Origin: Gordonia effusa NBRC 100432
GTDB taxonomy: Bacteria > Actinomycetota > Actinomycetes > Mycobacteriales > Mycobacteriaceae
Length of the DNA stretch: 64,000 nucleotides
Assembly: GCF_000241305.1 (NCBI RefSeq)
Contig: NZ_BAEH01000105.1
Coordinates: 1-64,000, forward strand
Direction: 5' to 3'
In this document: positions 35,809 to 44,914 of the stretch, piece after piece
Layout: every line of letters begins with the position of its first letter
How positions within the stretch are numbered: position 1 is the stretch's first letter
Position numbers and translations under genes: made by a program
Notes under the pieces: model-generated
What the model was told of the DNA's origin: nothing
What the model saw: the letters and a program-made list of their open reading frames with translations, nothing else
The model's database searches: none

Positions 35809-37038
35809 TTAACTCACCAACCAGTCATTCGGTGAGAACAACTCGCAGTGGATTCGATCGGTCGCCACCGCCCGGTCGGTCAATTGTGCCCGGACATTCT
35901 GGACGAAGGCATTGTTGCCACACAGGTAAATGTCAGCGCCGTCGTCGATGGTCAGCTCCGATAGATTCATGAATCCCGCATGTGAATCACGCCCATCGTC
36001 GTCGGAGTACCAGATATCGATAGTGGCATTGGGAAGGTTCGCGACCAGATTCCGTTGCCGTTCGCGCAGCGGATGCGACGCGGCGGATTCATCGGCATGT
36101 AATACCTGAACCGGACATCGAGGCGCGGTCGAAACCAAGTGCTCGAGGATCCCGATCATCGGTGTGATGCCAACCCCCGCCGAAATCAACACTACCGGCG
36201 CCGAACCCAGGCCGGCGGTCGGCAGATCGCCGAATGGCACCGTGACATCGATCAGGTCGCCGACGGCCAGATGGTCAGCGATCCAATTCGACACCTCACC
36301 CGCGGGAGTTCCCTGCCGTGCCCCGACCGGCTTGACCGCGAATGTGGTTTCGCGTTCTCCGGGCGCATTGACAATGCTGTACTGACGCAACTGTCGTGCC
36401 CCATCGGGAAGAGTCACACCGACCGAAATATACTGCGCCGCACTATGTTCAGTGACTCCGTCATCGCCAGCCTCCACCGATACCAACACCACACCGGATG
36501 GATCGTCGACACGACGGGTGACCATTGCACGGCGATACACATCGCCCGCGGCGACGCCGGCGTCAGCGTAGAGATTCGCTTCCAGCTCGATCAGTGTGCG
36601 CGCCATCATCCAGTACACCGCCTCCCATGCCTCGGCGACATTGGTTGTCACCGTGTCGGCACCGAGCACCTCGACGATGGCCGCGAACAGGTGCTCATGG
36701 ACGATGTCGTACTGATCAGCCGTGATACCCAGCGACGCGTGCTTATGTCCGATCCTCGACAACAGTTCGGCCGGATGCGGCAAGGCAGGGTCTACCAGGT
36801 GTGTAGCGTACGTGGCGATTGATGCGGCCAACGCACGCTGTTGAGCGCCCTGCGCCTGATTGCCCCGGTTGAACAGGTTGCGCAACAACGAGGGTTGAGC
36901 GGTGAACATCCTGTCGTAGAACGTCCTGGTGATCGTGTCGACGTTTGCTCCAACGAGAGGCAGTGTCGCGCGGATGATTTCGGCGTGCTCGTCACTGAGG
37001 GTGTCGACTAGTGCCGTATCGCGGTAAATCGTCATCAT
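35809..37038 (-). CDS. hmp: flavohaemoprotein, nitric oxide dioxygenase
   Basis: About 409 aa. The enzyme oxidises NO to nitrate with O2 and NAD(P)H. The globin domain (1-150) has the proximal His in IGHKHASLGI (His100 with this start) and Tyr in TRTFYDRMF. The FAD domain has LRQYSIVNAPGERETTFAVK and the NAD domain has VLISAGVGITPMIGILEHL and IYLCGNNAFVQNVR. ATG 37038 or the next ATG at 37035; GAGAGAGA lies just upstream. It is 78 bp downstream of the nsrR gene, its expected regulator. Confidence 0.96.
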   Translation of the reverse strand: MMTIYRDTALVDTLSDEHAEIIRATLPLVGANVDTITRTFYDRMFTAQPSLLRNLFNRGNQAQGAQQRALAASIATYATHLVDPALPHPAELLSRIGHKHASLGITADQYDIVHEHLFAAIVEVLGADTVTTNVAEAWEAVYWMMARTLIELEANLYADAGVAAGDVYRRAMVTRRVDDPSGVVLVSVEAGDDGVTEHSAAQYISVGVTLPDGARQLRQYSIVNAPGERETTFAVKPVGARQGTPAGEVSNWIADHLAVGDLIDVTVPFGDLPTAGLGSAPVVLISAGVGITPMIGILEHLVSTAPRCPVQVLHADESAASHPLRERQRNLVANLPNATIDIWYSDDDGRDSHAGFMNLSELTIDDGADIYLCGNNAFVQNVRAQLTDRAVATDRIHCELFSPNDWLVS

Positions 37039-37116
37039 ATCTCTCTCTGTGGTCCTGCGGGGTCGTTGAAGAGAGGAATGTGCTGTCACACAGTCCTTTT
37101 GGGAATATCGGAATTG

Positions 37117-37551
37117 CTAGCCGACCGCGGTACGCAGCCCGGTCAGCGGAAGAAGGGTCGGCCCGGCGAGGTCGGCGACCGTGTACCGGTCGAGTTCTCG
37201 ATAGAACGATGACTGCGCATCGGCGAGCGCGCGTCTGAGCCGGCACGCGGGCACAAGCGGACACGGCTTGTCGCCACCGCATTCGACGACTGGCCGGTCG
37301 TGTTCAAGCAGACGAATCAACTCACCCACCCGCATCGCCCGTCCGGTATCGGTGATCCGCAGACCGCCGCCGCGGCCACGCAGAGACGACACACATCCCA
37401 ATGCCGACAGTCTGGTGATCGCCTTGGCTATGTGATGTTCGGATGCCTGCGCGGCCGCGGCGATCGCCTTTGTTGTCGAACGCCCGTCATCCGCAGCAGC
37501 CAGCAGCATCATTGCCCGGAGGCCGAGGTCGCTAAATCTGCTGAGCTGCAT
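37117..37551 (-). CDS. nsrR: Rrf2-family NO-sensing repressor NsrR
   Basis: 144-aa Rrf2 regulator. The winged HTH spans about residues 10-70 (KAIAAAAQASEHHIAKAITRL, then GGGLRITDTG). Three cysteines, Cys91, Cys97 and Cys103 (CGGDKPCPLVPACRL), match the CX5CX5C cluster ligands of NsrR, whose [4Fe-4S] cluster reacts with NO. Position directly before hmp supports control of NO detoxification. I could not identify a convincing NsrR box in the gaps on either side. Confidence 0.93.
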   Translation of the reverse strand: MQLSRFSDLGLRAMMLLAAADDGRSTTKAIAAAAQASEHHIAKAITRLSALGCVSSLRGRGGGLRITDTGRAMRVGELIRLLEHDRPVVECGGDKPCPLVPACRLRRALADAQSSFYRELDRYTVADLAGPTLLPLTGLRTAVG

Positions 37552-37651
37552 ACGACAAACGGTAGTAACCGCGCCCCGCCGAAACCAGACTCGCGTACGG
37601 TGGCCTTAAACACGACCGCCAGTGCGGATTTTCTACCTGCGCAAATAGGGT

Positions 37652-38455
37652 TCAGCCAGCGGAGGCGAACTCCTCGAGCGCCAGATAGCGCGCTGGCGGC
37701 ATCGAGGCGAAGTCGGAGAACTCGCGGGTGAGGTGCGCCTGGTCGGCATACCCACTACACGCGGCCACCTCATCGATCGCGACACCGCGGCGGAGCGCGA
37801 GCATCGCGCGGTCGAACCGAATGAGGCGAGCCGCCTGTTTGGGCCCGATGCCGTATTCCGCGACGAACCGGGCGGTAAGGTATCGCGCGGACCAGCCCGA
37901 ACGCGCCGTCAATTCTGACACCGCACACCGACCGCCGGTTGCCACAATGTAATCCCAGGCGGCGGCAGCGTCTGGTTGCGGTGCCCATCTCTTGGCCGCG
38001 GTGTCCAGGTCATCGGTCCAGCCGAGCATCGTCGCGGCGCCGATCCGCGCCCGGTCATCCGGTGCCGCGCCGGCGATCCGGCCGGCGATCTCATCGGCGA
38101 GCGCCGGGTTCAGTTCGTCGAGATCGATTGCGCGGTCGGTCAATTCAGCGACCGGAAGACCGAACAGGCGCCGAACACCCGCCGGCGTCAAACCGATCTG
38201 TACGCCGACCTGATTTCCGTCGTGGTGAATGAGATAGGGCGTCGAATGCAGTCCGCCCAGACATACCTGAAAGCGGGTGACACCGGGAAGACCCGGGCCG
38301 GACAGGTCCAGGCCGTCGCGCAGGTCGATGACGACGGTGAGGTTTGGCGAGGGTATCCCCAGGTGGGTGCCCGGAAGTGCGCCGGTGATGTCGTAGGGCA
38401 CCACCGACGCGATTCCTAACGATGCGGTCAGCCCGCGTAGGTCCCGAAACTCCAC
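37652..38455 (-). CDS. AraC-family transcriptional regulator
   Basis: 267 aa from the GTG at 38455, chosen because GGAAGG lies 7 nt before it; it overlaps the glyoxalase-like gene by 28 nt. The N-terminal part resembles a ligand-sensing beta domain (LPGTHLGIPSPNLTVVIDLRDG, then GVQIGLTPAGVRRLFGLP). The C-terminal double HTH has WSARYLTARFVAEYGIGPKQAARLIRFDRA and VAACSGYADQAHLTREFSDFASMPPARY. The tight overlap suggests it regulates, or is produced with, the glyoxalase-like protein. Effector unknown. Confidence 0.88.
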   Translation of the reverse strand: MEFRDLRGLTASLGIASVVPYDITGALPGTHLGIPSPNLTVVIDLRDGLDLSGPGLPGVTRFQVCLGGLHSTPYLIHHDGNQVGVQIGLTPAGVRRLFGLPVAELTDRAIDLDELNPALADEIAGRIAGAAPDDRARIGAATMLGWTDDLDTAAKRWAPQPDAAAAWDYIVATGGRCAVSELTARSGWSARYLTARFVAEYGIGPKQAARLIRFDRAMLALRRGVAIDEVAACSGYADQAHLTREFSDFASMPPARYLALEEFASAG

Positions 38456-38820
38456 TTGTTGCCTTCCGGATCGGCGATGGAGAACCCTCGCGATCCATAG
38501 TCCTCCTCGCGCATTTCTCGGACAACCGTCGCGCCGAGACTTTCCGCGCGCGTCCATACCGCGTCGGGATCGGCGACCACCACGTAGACGCTGCCGGATC
38601 CAGCGGGCGTGACGAATGTGGGGTCGTCCTTGCAGACGCTCGAGATCATCACGCGGCCGCCATCGGGCCAGAGCATTTCGGAATGGATCACTTCCCCTGC
38701 GCCGTCACCGTCGACGCAAATCCCCTCGTCGAAGCCGAGCGCAGCGAGCCAGCGTCGTTGGGCGATGGGGTCGGCATAGGACAGGCCGGGCCAGATATTC
38801 GTATCTTTTCGTGTGTTCAT
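38428..38820 (-). CDS. VOC (glyoxalase/bleomycin-resistance-like) protein
   Basis: 130 aa from the ATG at 38820. Paired beta-alpha-beta-beta-beta modules are seen, ending in YGSRGFSIADPEGNKWSFGTY, the usual C-terminal signature with a metal-ligand Glu or Asp. Similar to PhnB/YraH-type proteins of unknown substrate. No ribosome-binding site is evident, so the message may be leaderless. It overlaps the AraC gene. Confidence 0.88.
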   Translation of the reverse strand: MNTRKDTNIWPGLSYADPIAQRRWLAALGFDEGICVDGDGAGEVIHSEMLWPDGGRVMISSVCKDDPTFVTPAGSGSVYVVVADPDAVWTRAESLGATVVREMREEDYGSRGFSIADPEGNKWSFGTYAG

Positions 38821-38909
38821 GCTTTGACGATCGCAGATTGCCGGCGGCGCTGTCTTGAAGAAATCGGCACGGTGCGACCTCATCATTTGCTTGCCACCCG
38901 CCAAACCTT

Positions 38910-38925
38910 AATCTAACATCAGATT
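38910..38925. promoter_or_regulatory. inverted repeat upstream of the dioxygenase operon
   Basis: AATCT-AACATC-AGATT sits between the divergent glyoxalase-like gene and the cupin dioxygenase gene, 46 bp before the latter's ATG. It may be an operator for the TetR regulator at the end of that operon. This is a position-based guess. Confidence 0.35.
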
Positions 38926-38970
38926 CAGTTTTTTGTCGGATGCGCATATGGGCCGATTTAGGGAGTCTCG

Positions 38971-40053
38971 ATGGAATCGTTCGTTCACCTGCGCCGCGGC
39001 GTCACTCCACGGCGGGTCCACGCCGACCTCGACGGATTGAAAGACGACGAGCTTGGACGCAACGGTTTCACTGGCCGCACCGCACACCTCTACCGTCGTA
39101 ATGATCCAACCGACTTCCGCGCGGTCGGACCACTGCGACCTATCGACGCACTATGCACCGACCTAACGCCGACCGACACCGAAGATCCGCGCGGCGAGCC
39201 AATGTTGTTGTTTCACAACGCTGATTGCCGGATATCGTTGAGCCGCCGGTCCGTACAAATGCCATTTCATGTCCGCCATATCGACGGCGATCTACTGATC
39301 TTCGTCCACGAAGGGCGCGGCGTCTTCGAGACGGAAATGGGGCCGCTGAGCTACCGCCCCGGCGACTGGGTCTACCTACCCAAGGCGCTGACCTACCGGC
39401 ACATTCCCGATGATCAGTCGCATTTGTTCATGATCGAGGCGACCGAAGAGTTCCGAGTGCCACCCGCCGGCACTCTCGGACGCCACTTCCCTTTCGACCC
39501 CGCTCAGATCACCATTCCCGAACCCGCACCGATCGACGATGACGGACGCGATGAATACGAGGTGCGACTGGTCCACGAGGGCGGCCCCTCGGCAATCTTC
39601 TACGAACACAACCCAATTGACGTAGTCGGCTGGCGCGGAGACAACACGCCGTTCACATTCAACATCCTTGACTACACCTCGATCAGCTCGGAATCGGTGC
39701 ATCTACCACCCACCGTGCACCTGTTTATGCAGGCCACCGGCGTCTACGTGATGAACTTTCTGCCCCGTCGCGCCGAGAGCGTACCCGGCACCGAGCGAAC
39801 TCCCTGGTATCACCGCAACGTCGACTTCGACGAGGTGGCCTTCTTCCACGGGGGCTCGATCTCCGGCATCGAGATGCCCCCGGGCCTGCTTTCCCATGCG
39901 CCGCAAGGGATTCACCACGGAGCACCGGAGAAGGCACGCGAACGTGCGCGGCGGCGATTCGACGTCGACGAGCGAGTCGAATGGAAAGTTATCTCCATCG
40001 ATACCCGACGTCGACTGACACCGTCGAAAGCCCTTCTGGCACACGCCAAGTGA
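38971..40053 (+). CDS. homogentisate 1,2-dioxygenase-like cupin protein
   Basis: 360 aa, ATG with AGGGAG upstream. The sequence resembles HmgA: FHNADCRISLSRRSVQMPFHVRHIDGDLLIFVHEGRG, YRPGDWVYLPKALTYR, FNILDYTSISSESVHLPPTVHLFMQATG, the acid-rich YHRNVDFDEVAFFHGG, and SHAPQGIHHGAPEKA with iron-ligand His residues near the end. HmgA opens the homogentisate ring in tyrosine breakdown. This copy is shorter than classical HmgA and its neighbours are not the usual maleylacetoacetate isomerase or fumarylacetoacetase, so another gentisate-like or homogentisate-like ring may be the substrate. Confidence 0.82.
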   Translation: MESFVHLRRGVTPRRVHADLDGLKDDELGRNGFTGRTAHLYRRNDPTDFRAVGPLRPIDALCTDLTPTDTEDPRGEPMLLFHNADCRISLSRRSVQMPFHVRHIDGDLLIFVHEGRGVFETEMGPLSYRPGDWVYLPKALTYRHIPDDQSHLFMIEATEEFRVPPAGTLGRHFPFDPAQITIPEPAPIDDDGRDEYEVRLVHEGGPSAIFYEHNPIDVVGWRGDNTPFTFNILDYTSISSESVHLPPTVHLFMQATGVYVMNFLPRRAESVPGTERTPWYHRNVDFDEVAFFHGGSISGIEMPPGLLSHAPQGIHHGAPEKARERARRRFDVDERVEWKVISIDTRRRLTPSKALLAHAK

Positions 40054-40094
40054 ACATGCCTGCCGCCACACTGCTTTAACCCGATAGGAATTCG

Positions 40095-41279
40095 ATGTCG
40101 ACTGATCTCAAACGCCCCTACCAACGCATCCCCTACCTCGTTATGTTCGAAGACACATCGCCCTACCGCGACACGTACGGTGGCGTATCCGAACATGTTG
40201 TGCTGGAGAGCTTTCTACTCAAACCGACCGAACACGAGAGCGATACCGCGATTGTCTTCATGCATCCGATCGGCGGCGGTGCGTACCTGCCGATGATGAC
40301 AGCACTGGCAAAGGCCGGCCATCATGTCATCTATTGCAACAGTCGCTACCGCGGCGTCGACTCCGCCTTGTTGATGGAGAAGGTCGCGCAAGATCTCGGC
40401 GCCTGCGTCCGCGACGCCAAAGAACGGCTCGGTTATCAGAAGATCGTGCTGGCCGGTTGGAGTGGTGGCGGATCACTATCGGTGTTCTATCAGCAGCAGG
40501 CGCAACATCCAACGATAACGTCGAGCCCGTCGGGCGACGGCCCCGACCTCACCAGATGCGACCTGATCCCCGCCGACGGGCTGATGTTGCTCGCGGCGCA
40601 TATCAGCCGCCACGGCACACTCACCGAGTGGATGGACCCGTCGATACTCGACGAATCCGACCCCTCGGTTCGCGACCCGGAACTCGATCTCTACAACCCG
40701 GACAATCCCAATCAGCCGCCATACACCGAAGAATTCTTGGAGCGGTATCGCGCAGCGCAGATCACTCGCAATCGCCAGATCACGGCATGGGTGAAAGCCA
40801 AACTGGCACAGTTGAAGTCCGATGGTCGGCCACTCGACGAGTATGGCTTTATCGTGCACGGCACGATGGCCGATCCGCGCTGGCTCGACCCAACCGTCGA
40901 CCCCAACGACCGCGAGCCCGGCACCTGCTATCTTGGCGATCCGCGGGTCGTCAACATGGGACCGGTCGGCCTGGCGCGATTCTCGACGCTGCGCGGTTGG
41001 CTGTCGCAGTGGAGCTATGACGACGCGCGGGCCGATGGCGTGCGATGCGGGAAGGATATCGCGGTGCCAACCCTCGTCGTCGGCAATATGGCCGATGACG
41101 CGTGTACCCCCAGCCACACCCGGCGGCTGTATGAGGCAATCGGCCATCCCGATAAGGAAATCCACGAAATACCCGGCGCGACACACTATTACGCGGGCCA
41201 CGGCCAACGTGAGGCGCTCGGCCACGCGGTCGGAATCATCACCGACTGGCTTGTGAAACGAGACTTTGCGAGTCTGTAG
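40095..41279 (+). CDS. alpha/beta hydrolase, possible C-C bond or ester hydrolase
   Basis: 394 aa, ATG with ATAGGAA upstream. The nucleophile elbow is GWSGGGS with Ser123; the Asp is likely in VGNMADDACTPS and the His in GATHYYAG. A long insert (about 135-270) forms a cap. It lies between the ring dioxygenase and the CoA-transferase genes, 41 bp after the first, so it probably acts on the same pathway's intermediate. Substrate unknown. Confidence 0.85.
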   Translation: MSTDLKRPYQRIPYLVMFEDTSPYRDTYGGVSEHVVLESFLLKPTEHESDTAIVFMHPIGGGAYLPMMTALAKAGHHVIYCNSRYRGVDSALLMEKVAQDLGACVRDAKERLGYQKIVLAGWSGGGSLSVFYQQQAQHPTITSSPSGDGPDLTRCDLIPADGLMLLAAHISRHGTLTEWMDPSILDESDPSVRDPELDLYNPDNPNQPPYTEEFLERYRAAQITRNRQITAWVKAKLAQLKSDGRPLDEYGFIVHGTMADPRWLDPTVDPNDREPGTCYLGDPRVVNMGPVGLARFSTLRGWLSQWSYDDARADGVRCGKDIAVPTLVVGNMADDACTPSHTRRLYEAIGHPDKEIHEIPGATHYYAGHGQREALGHAVGIITDWLVKRDFASL

Positions 41280-41281
41280 CG

Positions 41282-42517
41282 GTGACGATTCAGGACGACT
41301 CCCCGCCGCCGGCTACACCGGCCGGCCCCCTCGACGGCATCCGCGTGCTGGAATTGGGCACGTTAATCGCGGGCCCGCATGCCGCACGCCTGCTCGGCGA
41401 TATGGGCGCCGATGTCATCAAAGTCGAACCACCGAATCGGCCCGATCCCATTCGCACGTGGGGCGAAGCCGAAGTCGACGGGTACCGGTTTTACTGGACG
41501 GTCCACGCGCGCAACAAGAAGGCCATCACCCTGGACTTGCGGTCGGACCGCGGGCGGGAGTTGTTATTCGACCTCGTCGACACCACTGACATCATCGTCG
41601 AGAACTTCCGTCCAGGCACGTTGGAACGGTTAGGTCTGGGCTATGACGCACTGCGGGAACGCAATCGAGGCATCATTCTGGTGCGAGTCTCCGGCTACGG
41701 TCAGACCGGCCCGGACGCGAACCGAGCGGGCTACGCGTCGGTCGCCGAGGCTGCCAGCGGGCTACGTCATATCAATGGTTACCCCGGGCAGCTGCCGCCG
41801 CGACTGTCGTTGTCCCTCGGAGATACCTTGTCTGGGATGTACGCGGCGCAGGGAGCATTGGCGGCCTTGTATCGGCGTACGGTGACCGGCGAAGGTCAGG
41901 TGGTCGATACCTCGCTGCTGGAATCCTGTGTTGCGGTACAAGAGTCGACGATCGCCGACTATGCGATGGGCGGGATTGTGCGTGGGCCGTCGGGCACTCG
42001 ACTCAACGGGATAGCGCCATCGAACCTCTACCCGACGTCGGACGGTACCCACGTCATCATCGCGGCCAACCAGGACAGTGTGTTCGCGCGACTTTGTGAA
42101 GCGATGGACCAGCCCGACTTGGCCACCGACGATCGCTTCTGGGATCACACCGCGCGCGGACGCAATCAAGATGAGATCGACGATCTGATCGCCGCCTGGT
42201 CAGTGCAGCATTCCGCAGCAGAGCTCGGCGAAATCCTCAGTGCCGCAGGTGTTGTCGTAGGACCGGTGAACACAGTAGCCGAAGTATTCGCCGATCCTCA
42301 TCTGCGAGCACGCGGCATGATCGCACCGCATTTCGACGAACGGACCGGCCGCGAAGTACTCGGGCCGGGCATCGTGCCAAAGTTCTCGGCGACACCCGGC
42401 CGGATCCGAAACGCCGGTCCGCCTACGCCCGGGTCGGATAACTCCGAGGTGTACACGAAACTGCTGGGCTTGTCGGCTGAGGAAATTTCCGCCTTGTCGT
42501 CCGATGGCGTGATCTAA
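41282..42517 (+). CDS. CaiB/BaiF-type CoA-transferase (family III)
   Basis: 411 aa, GTG start 2 bp after the hydrolase stop, so translationally coupled. GPHAARLLGDMGADVIKVEPP, RNKKAITLDLRSDRGRELLFDL and DIIVENFRPGTLERLGLGYD are family hallmarks; the catalytic Asp is Asp181 in SLGDTLSGM. It moves CoA between carboxylic acids, activating a substrate for later beta-oxidation-like steps. The partner acids are unknown; a catabolic role with the upstream dioxygenase and hydrolase is likely. Confidence 0.93.
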   Translation: MTIQDDSPPPATPAGPLDGIRVLELGTLIAGPHAARLLGDMGADVIKVEPPNRPDPIRTWGEAEVDGYRFYWTVHARNKKAITLDLRSDRGRELLFDLVDTTDIIVENFRPGTLERLGLGYDALRERNRGIILVRVSGYGQTGPDANRAGYASVAEAASGLRHINGYPGQLPPRLSLSLGDTLSGMYAAQGALAALYRRTVTGEGQVVDTSLLESCVAVQESTIADYAMGGIVRGPSGTRLNGIAPSNLYPTSDGTHVIIAANQDSVFARLCEAMDQPDLATDDRFWDHTARGRNQDEIDDLIAAWSVQHSAAELGEILSAAGVVVGPVNTVAEVFADPHLRARGMIAPHFDERTGREVLGPGIVPKFSATPGRIRNAGPPTPGSDNSEVYTKLLGLSAEEISALSSDGVI

Positions 42518-42543
42518 CGTGGCGTCGGTGAATGGAGACTCGT

Positions 42544-43140
42544 ATGGCCGCCGGCGCTAAGGGACGTCGGACCGAGGCCGCGTTCCACGCCGCGGCGCGC
42601 GAAGTATTCGCCCGGGACGGCTATCTGAACGCGAAGATCGCCGACATCGCCGATGTGGCCGGACGATCGGCCGCTTCATTCTACAACTATTACGACAACA
42701 AGCAGCGCCTCCTCGAGGCTCTGCTCGACCGATTCACCGACGACGTGCTGTCCCGAACCGGCGAGCAAGTAACACGCGATCTTGAGCAAGATATCGAGGC
42801 CGCGGTGCGCGTGTATTTCGAGACATACCGCGAGTACGTACCCGAGATGATCGGCGCTTTTCAGTTATCGATGACCGACCCGCAGTTCGCCGCGTGGTGG
42901 TCCAAGCGCCGCATGGAAGGCATCAAGGGGGTGCTCGCCGTCGTTCGGTCAGTGGAACGCAAAGGAATCGACGTCGGGCTGGACCGCAACGTATTCGCAT
43001 CCGCCATCGTCTCGATGATGGAGTCCTTTTGCTGGACGTGGTACGCGAGTGCCGGTGAACTGCAACTGAAACGGCCCGACGATGACGAGGCGATTCGTAC
43101 GGTCAGCGAGATCTTCCGTCGGGCGCTGTATCCGGGGTGA
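42544..43140 (+). CDS. TetR-family regulator of the dioxygenase operon (putative)
   Basis: 198 aa from the ATG at 42544; GGAG lies 6 nt upstream, which favours it over the ATG at 42532. The HTH is EAAFHAAAREVFARDGYLNAKIADIADVAGRSAASFYNYYDNKQRLLEAL. It follows the CoA-transferase by 26 bp and is likely the local regulator. Ligand unknown. Confidence 0.88.
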   Translation: MAAGAKGRRTEAAFHAAAREVFARDGYLNAKIADIADVAGRSAASFYNYYDNKQRLLEALLDRFTDDVLSRTGEQVTRDLEQDIEAAVRVYFETYREYVPEMIGAFQLSMTDPQFAAWWSKRRMEGIKGVLAVVRSVERKGIDVGLDRNVFASAIVSMMESFCWTWYASAGELQLKRPDDDEAIRTVSEIFRRALYPG

Positions 43141-43171
43141 TTGACGGGTCTGAAAGAGCGAGAGTCCCGGC

Positions 43172-43954
43172 TCAATTCAGTTGCGCGCGACCACGTTCGA
43201 TCACCGACTGCGCGTCTTTAGCAACGTTGCCGCCTTCGGGGCTGGCCAGCCAGGCAGTCGCGGTAGCGGCTTCAATGTCGGCTTGAGGTGTGAATACGTG
43301 GCCCTGAACGCGACGATATGAACCAAGGAGCGTCTGGACGGCCGACTGGTTGTTCGAAGCTATGTCGGCGGCCAATTTCTTTGCGGTTGCGAGTAATTCG
43401 TCGTGTGGAACGACCTCGGTCACTAGCCCGCGTGCTAGCGCGGTCGGTGCGTCGACGAAGTTTCCGGACAGACTCATCCGCCGTGCGAAGCCAAAGCCGA
43501 CCGCTTCTGGAAGCCGCGCCGTGAGACCCCAGAGCGGCATGATTCCGACGCGTGCGTGAGTGTCGGCGAACCGTGCCCGGTCGGAGGCGATCAGGATGTC
43601 GCAGCCGAGGGCGAGTTCGAGGCCGCCGGTGACCGCCGCGCCGTTGATAGCGCCGATAATCGGCTTGCTGATCGGTGTCCACGGGTGACCGGCCGGTGCG
43701 TCACCTGCGCCGGTTCCACTCGAGTCGCCCATATTGTCCCAGCCACCCTCGGCGCCGATCACCCGAAGATCGACGCCCGCACAGAATGCGGGGTCGGCGC
43801 CCGTGAGAATGATGACCGAGACCTCCGAATCGGTATCGGCAGCGGCGATCTGCGCCTGAATCTCAGCGATCAACTGCGGCGTCAACGCGTTTCGCGATTC
43901 TGGACGATTGAGGGTCAGAATGAGCACTGAGTCTGTTTTCTCGGCAAGCAACAT
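43172..43954 (-). CDS. enoyl-CoA hydratase/isomerase family protein
   Basis: 260 aa from the ATG at 43954. The crotonase oxyanion-hole motifs are FCAGVDLRVIG and NGAAVTGGLELALGCDILIAS, followed by FADTHARVGIMPLWGLTARLPEAVG. It converges on the TetR gene 31 bp away, on the opposite strand from the dioxygenase operon. The long open frame upstream (to 44347) comes from the palindromic repeats and is not coding. There is no evident ribosome-binding site. Confidence 0.9.
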   Translation of the reverse strand: MLLAEKTDSVLILTLNRPESRNALTPQLIAEIQAQIAAADTDSEVSVIILTGADPAFCAGVDLRVIGAEGGWDNMGDSSGTGAGDAPAGHPWTPISKPIIGAINGAAVTGGLELALGCDILIASDRARFADTHARVGIMPLWGLTARLPEAVGFGFARRMSLSGNFVDAPTALARGLVTEVVPHDELLATAKKLAADIASNNQSAVQTLLGSYRRVQGHVFTPQADIEAATATAWLASPEGGNVAKDAQSVIERGRAQLN

Positions 43955-44039
43955 AGGTGGATGGTAGCTCGGCGCGAGTCGCCGACGTCGGAACTTGCGG
44001 TACGTTGATCGTCGGTATGGTCGGTGCGCAGGAATGGCT

Positions 44040-44432
44040 TTGGGCACGTTGGCATTTCGTGTTGCGGGGTCTCGATACACCCAACTCGCCCAGCGGCTCG
44101 CCGGGCACTCGACCAGCAGTATTTGGTCCCCCGCCGAGCGGCTCGCCGGGCACTCGACCAGCAGAGGTGGCCTGCCTACTCGACCCACTTGGATCATCGA
44201 GTGCCGACGACCGAGCTTGCGAGGACGTCGGTGTATCGAGATGCCGCGAGACGAAGAGCCAACGTACACCCAATCATGGTGCGTACGTGTCGAATTCGTG
44301 TCGCGGGGTCTCGATACATCCGACTCGCCTAACGGCTCGCCGGACACTCGACCAGCGACGCTAGGCCGGCTCGCCTAGCGGCTCGCCGGGCACTCGACCG
44401 GCGGGGTGGGCCGTCACCCACTCGACCAGCGC
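44040..44432. repeat. cluster of palindromic GGTCTCGATACACC repeats
   Basis: The 43955-44443 gap has no gene. It contains a forward copy starting TTGCGGGGTCTCGATACACC near 44062, an inverted copy around 44200-44255 (read as GTGTATCGAGATGCC), and another forward copy near 44304 (GGGGTCTCGATACATCC). CACTCGACCAGC and GGCTCGCCGGGCACTCGACC modules recur between and after them. The unit TGGGCACGTT before the first copy also precedes the copy at 59446. Confidence 0.9.
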
Positions 44433-44443
44433 TATTTGGTCGC

Positions 44444-44914
44444 CTAGTGGCGGAACTTCACCGGGGCACCGTGATGCTCTTCGAGGATCGCGCGGATCGG
44501 GTCTGGAATCGGCGTCGGGCGACCTGTCTCGGCGTCGATCACGACCAGCGTCGTCTGTGCGACAGCACATGTCGTACCGGCCGGGTCGACCAGGGTGTAG
44601 CCGAATTGGAAAGAAGCAGTGCCGATTCGGCTGACCCGACCGAAGATCCGCACCGGTTCGGGCGTATAGGCCAGCGGCGAGTGGTACTCGATATCCTGCC
44701 GAGCCACCAACATCGAGATGTTCTCCCTACGTGCGCCGAACCATTCGGCAAACGCCCGCACCCGCGCTTCTTCGAAGAGTCGCGCCACCTGCACATTGTT
44801 GACATGCGCCAGCGAGTCCATATCACCCCACCGAAGGTGAATCAGCAGTTCGAACTGGTCGGGGTTCGCTGCCTCGACGGTCTCGGACGAAGAATCGGTC
44901 ATGAGGGTCGACAT
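44444..44914 (-). CDS. acyl-CoA thioesterase, 4HBT hot-dog family
   Basis: 156 aa, ATG 44914 with GGGAGG about 10 nt upstream. LLIHLRWGDMDSLAHVNNVQVARLFEEARV carries the Asp of the 4-hydroxybenzoyl-CoA thioesterase active site, and RQDIEYHSPLAYTPEPVRIFGRVSRIG follows. It should hydrolyse an acyl- or aryl-CoA; substrate unknown. Its 3' end reaches into the repeat cluster, where the last codons and stop lie close to a CTCGACCAGC module. Confidence 0.9.
   Translation of the reverse strand: MSTLMTDSSSETVEAANPDQFELLIHLRWGDMDSLAHVNNVQVARLFEEARVRAFAEWFGARRENISMLVARQDIEYHSPLAYTPEPVRIFGRVSRIGTASFQFGYTLVDPAGTTCAVAQTTLVVIDAETGRPTPIPDPIRAILEEHHGAPVKFRH

Noticed and set aside
37039..37116. An NsrR operator between nsrR and hmp
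   Set aside because: GGAAT repeats and a weak dyad were seen, but nothing matched a known NsrR box well enough to report.
43955..44347. N-terminal extension of the crotonase gene through the repeat array, plus several plus-strand frames there
   Set aside because: The extension encodes repeat-derived sequence unrelated to the crotonase fold; the open frames come from the repeat's composition.
44040..44432. An insertion sequence or transposase remnant in the repeat-rich gap
   Set aside because: No transposase-like frame or terminal inverted repeats with target duplications were seen; the DNA consists of short palindromic modules.
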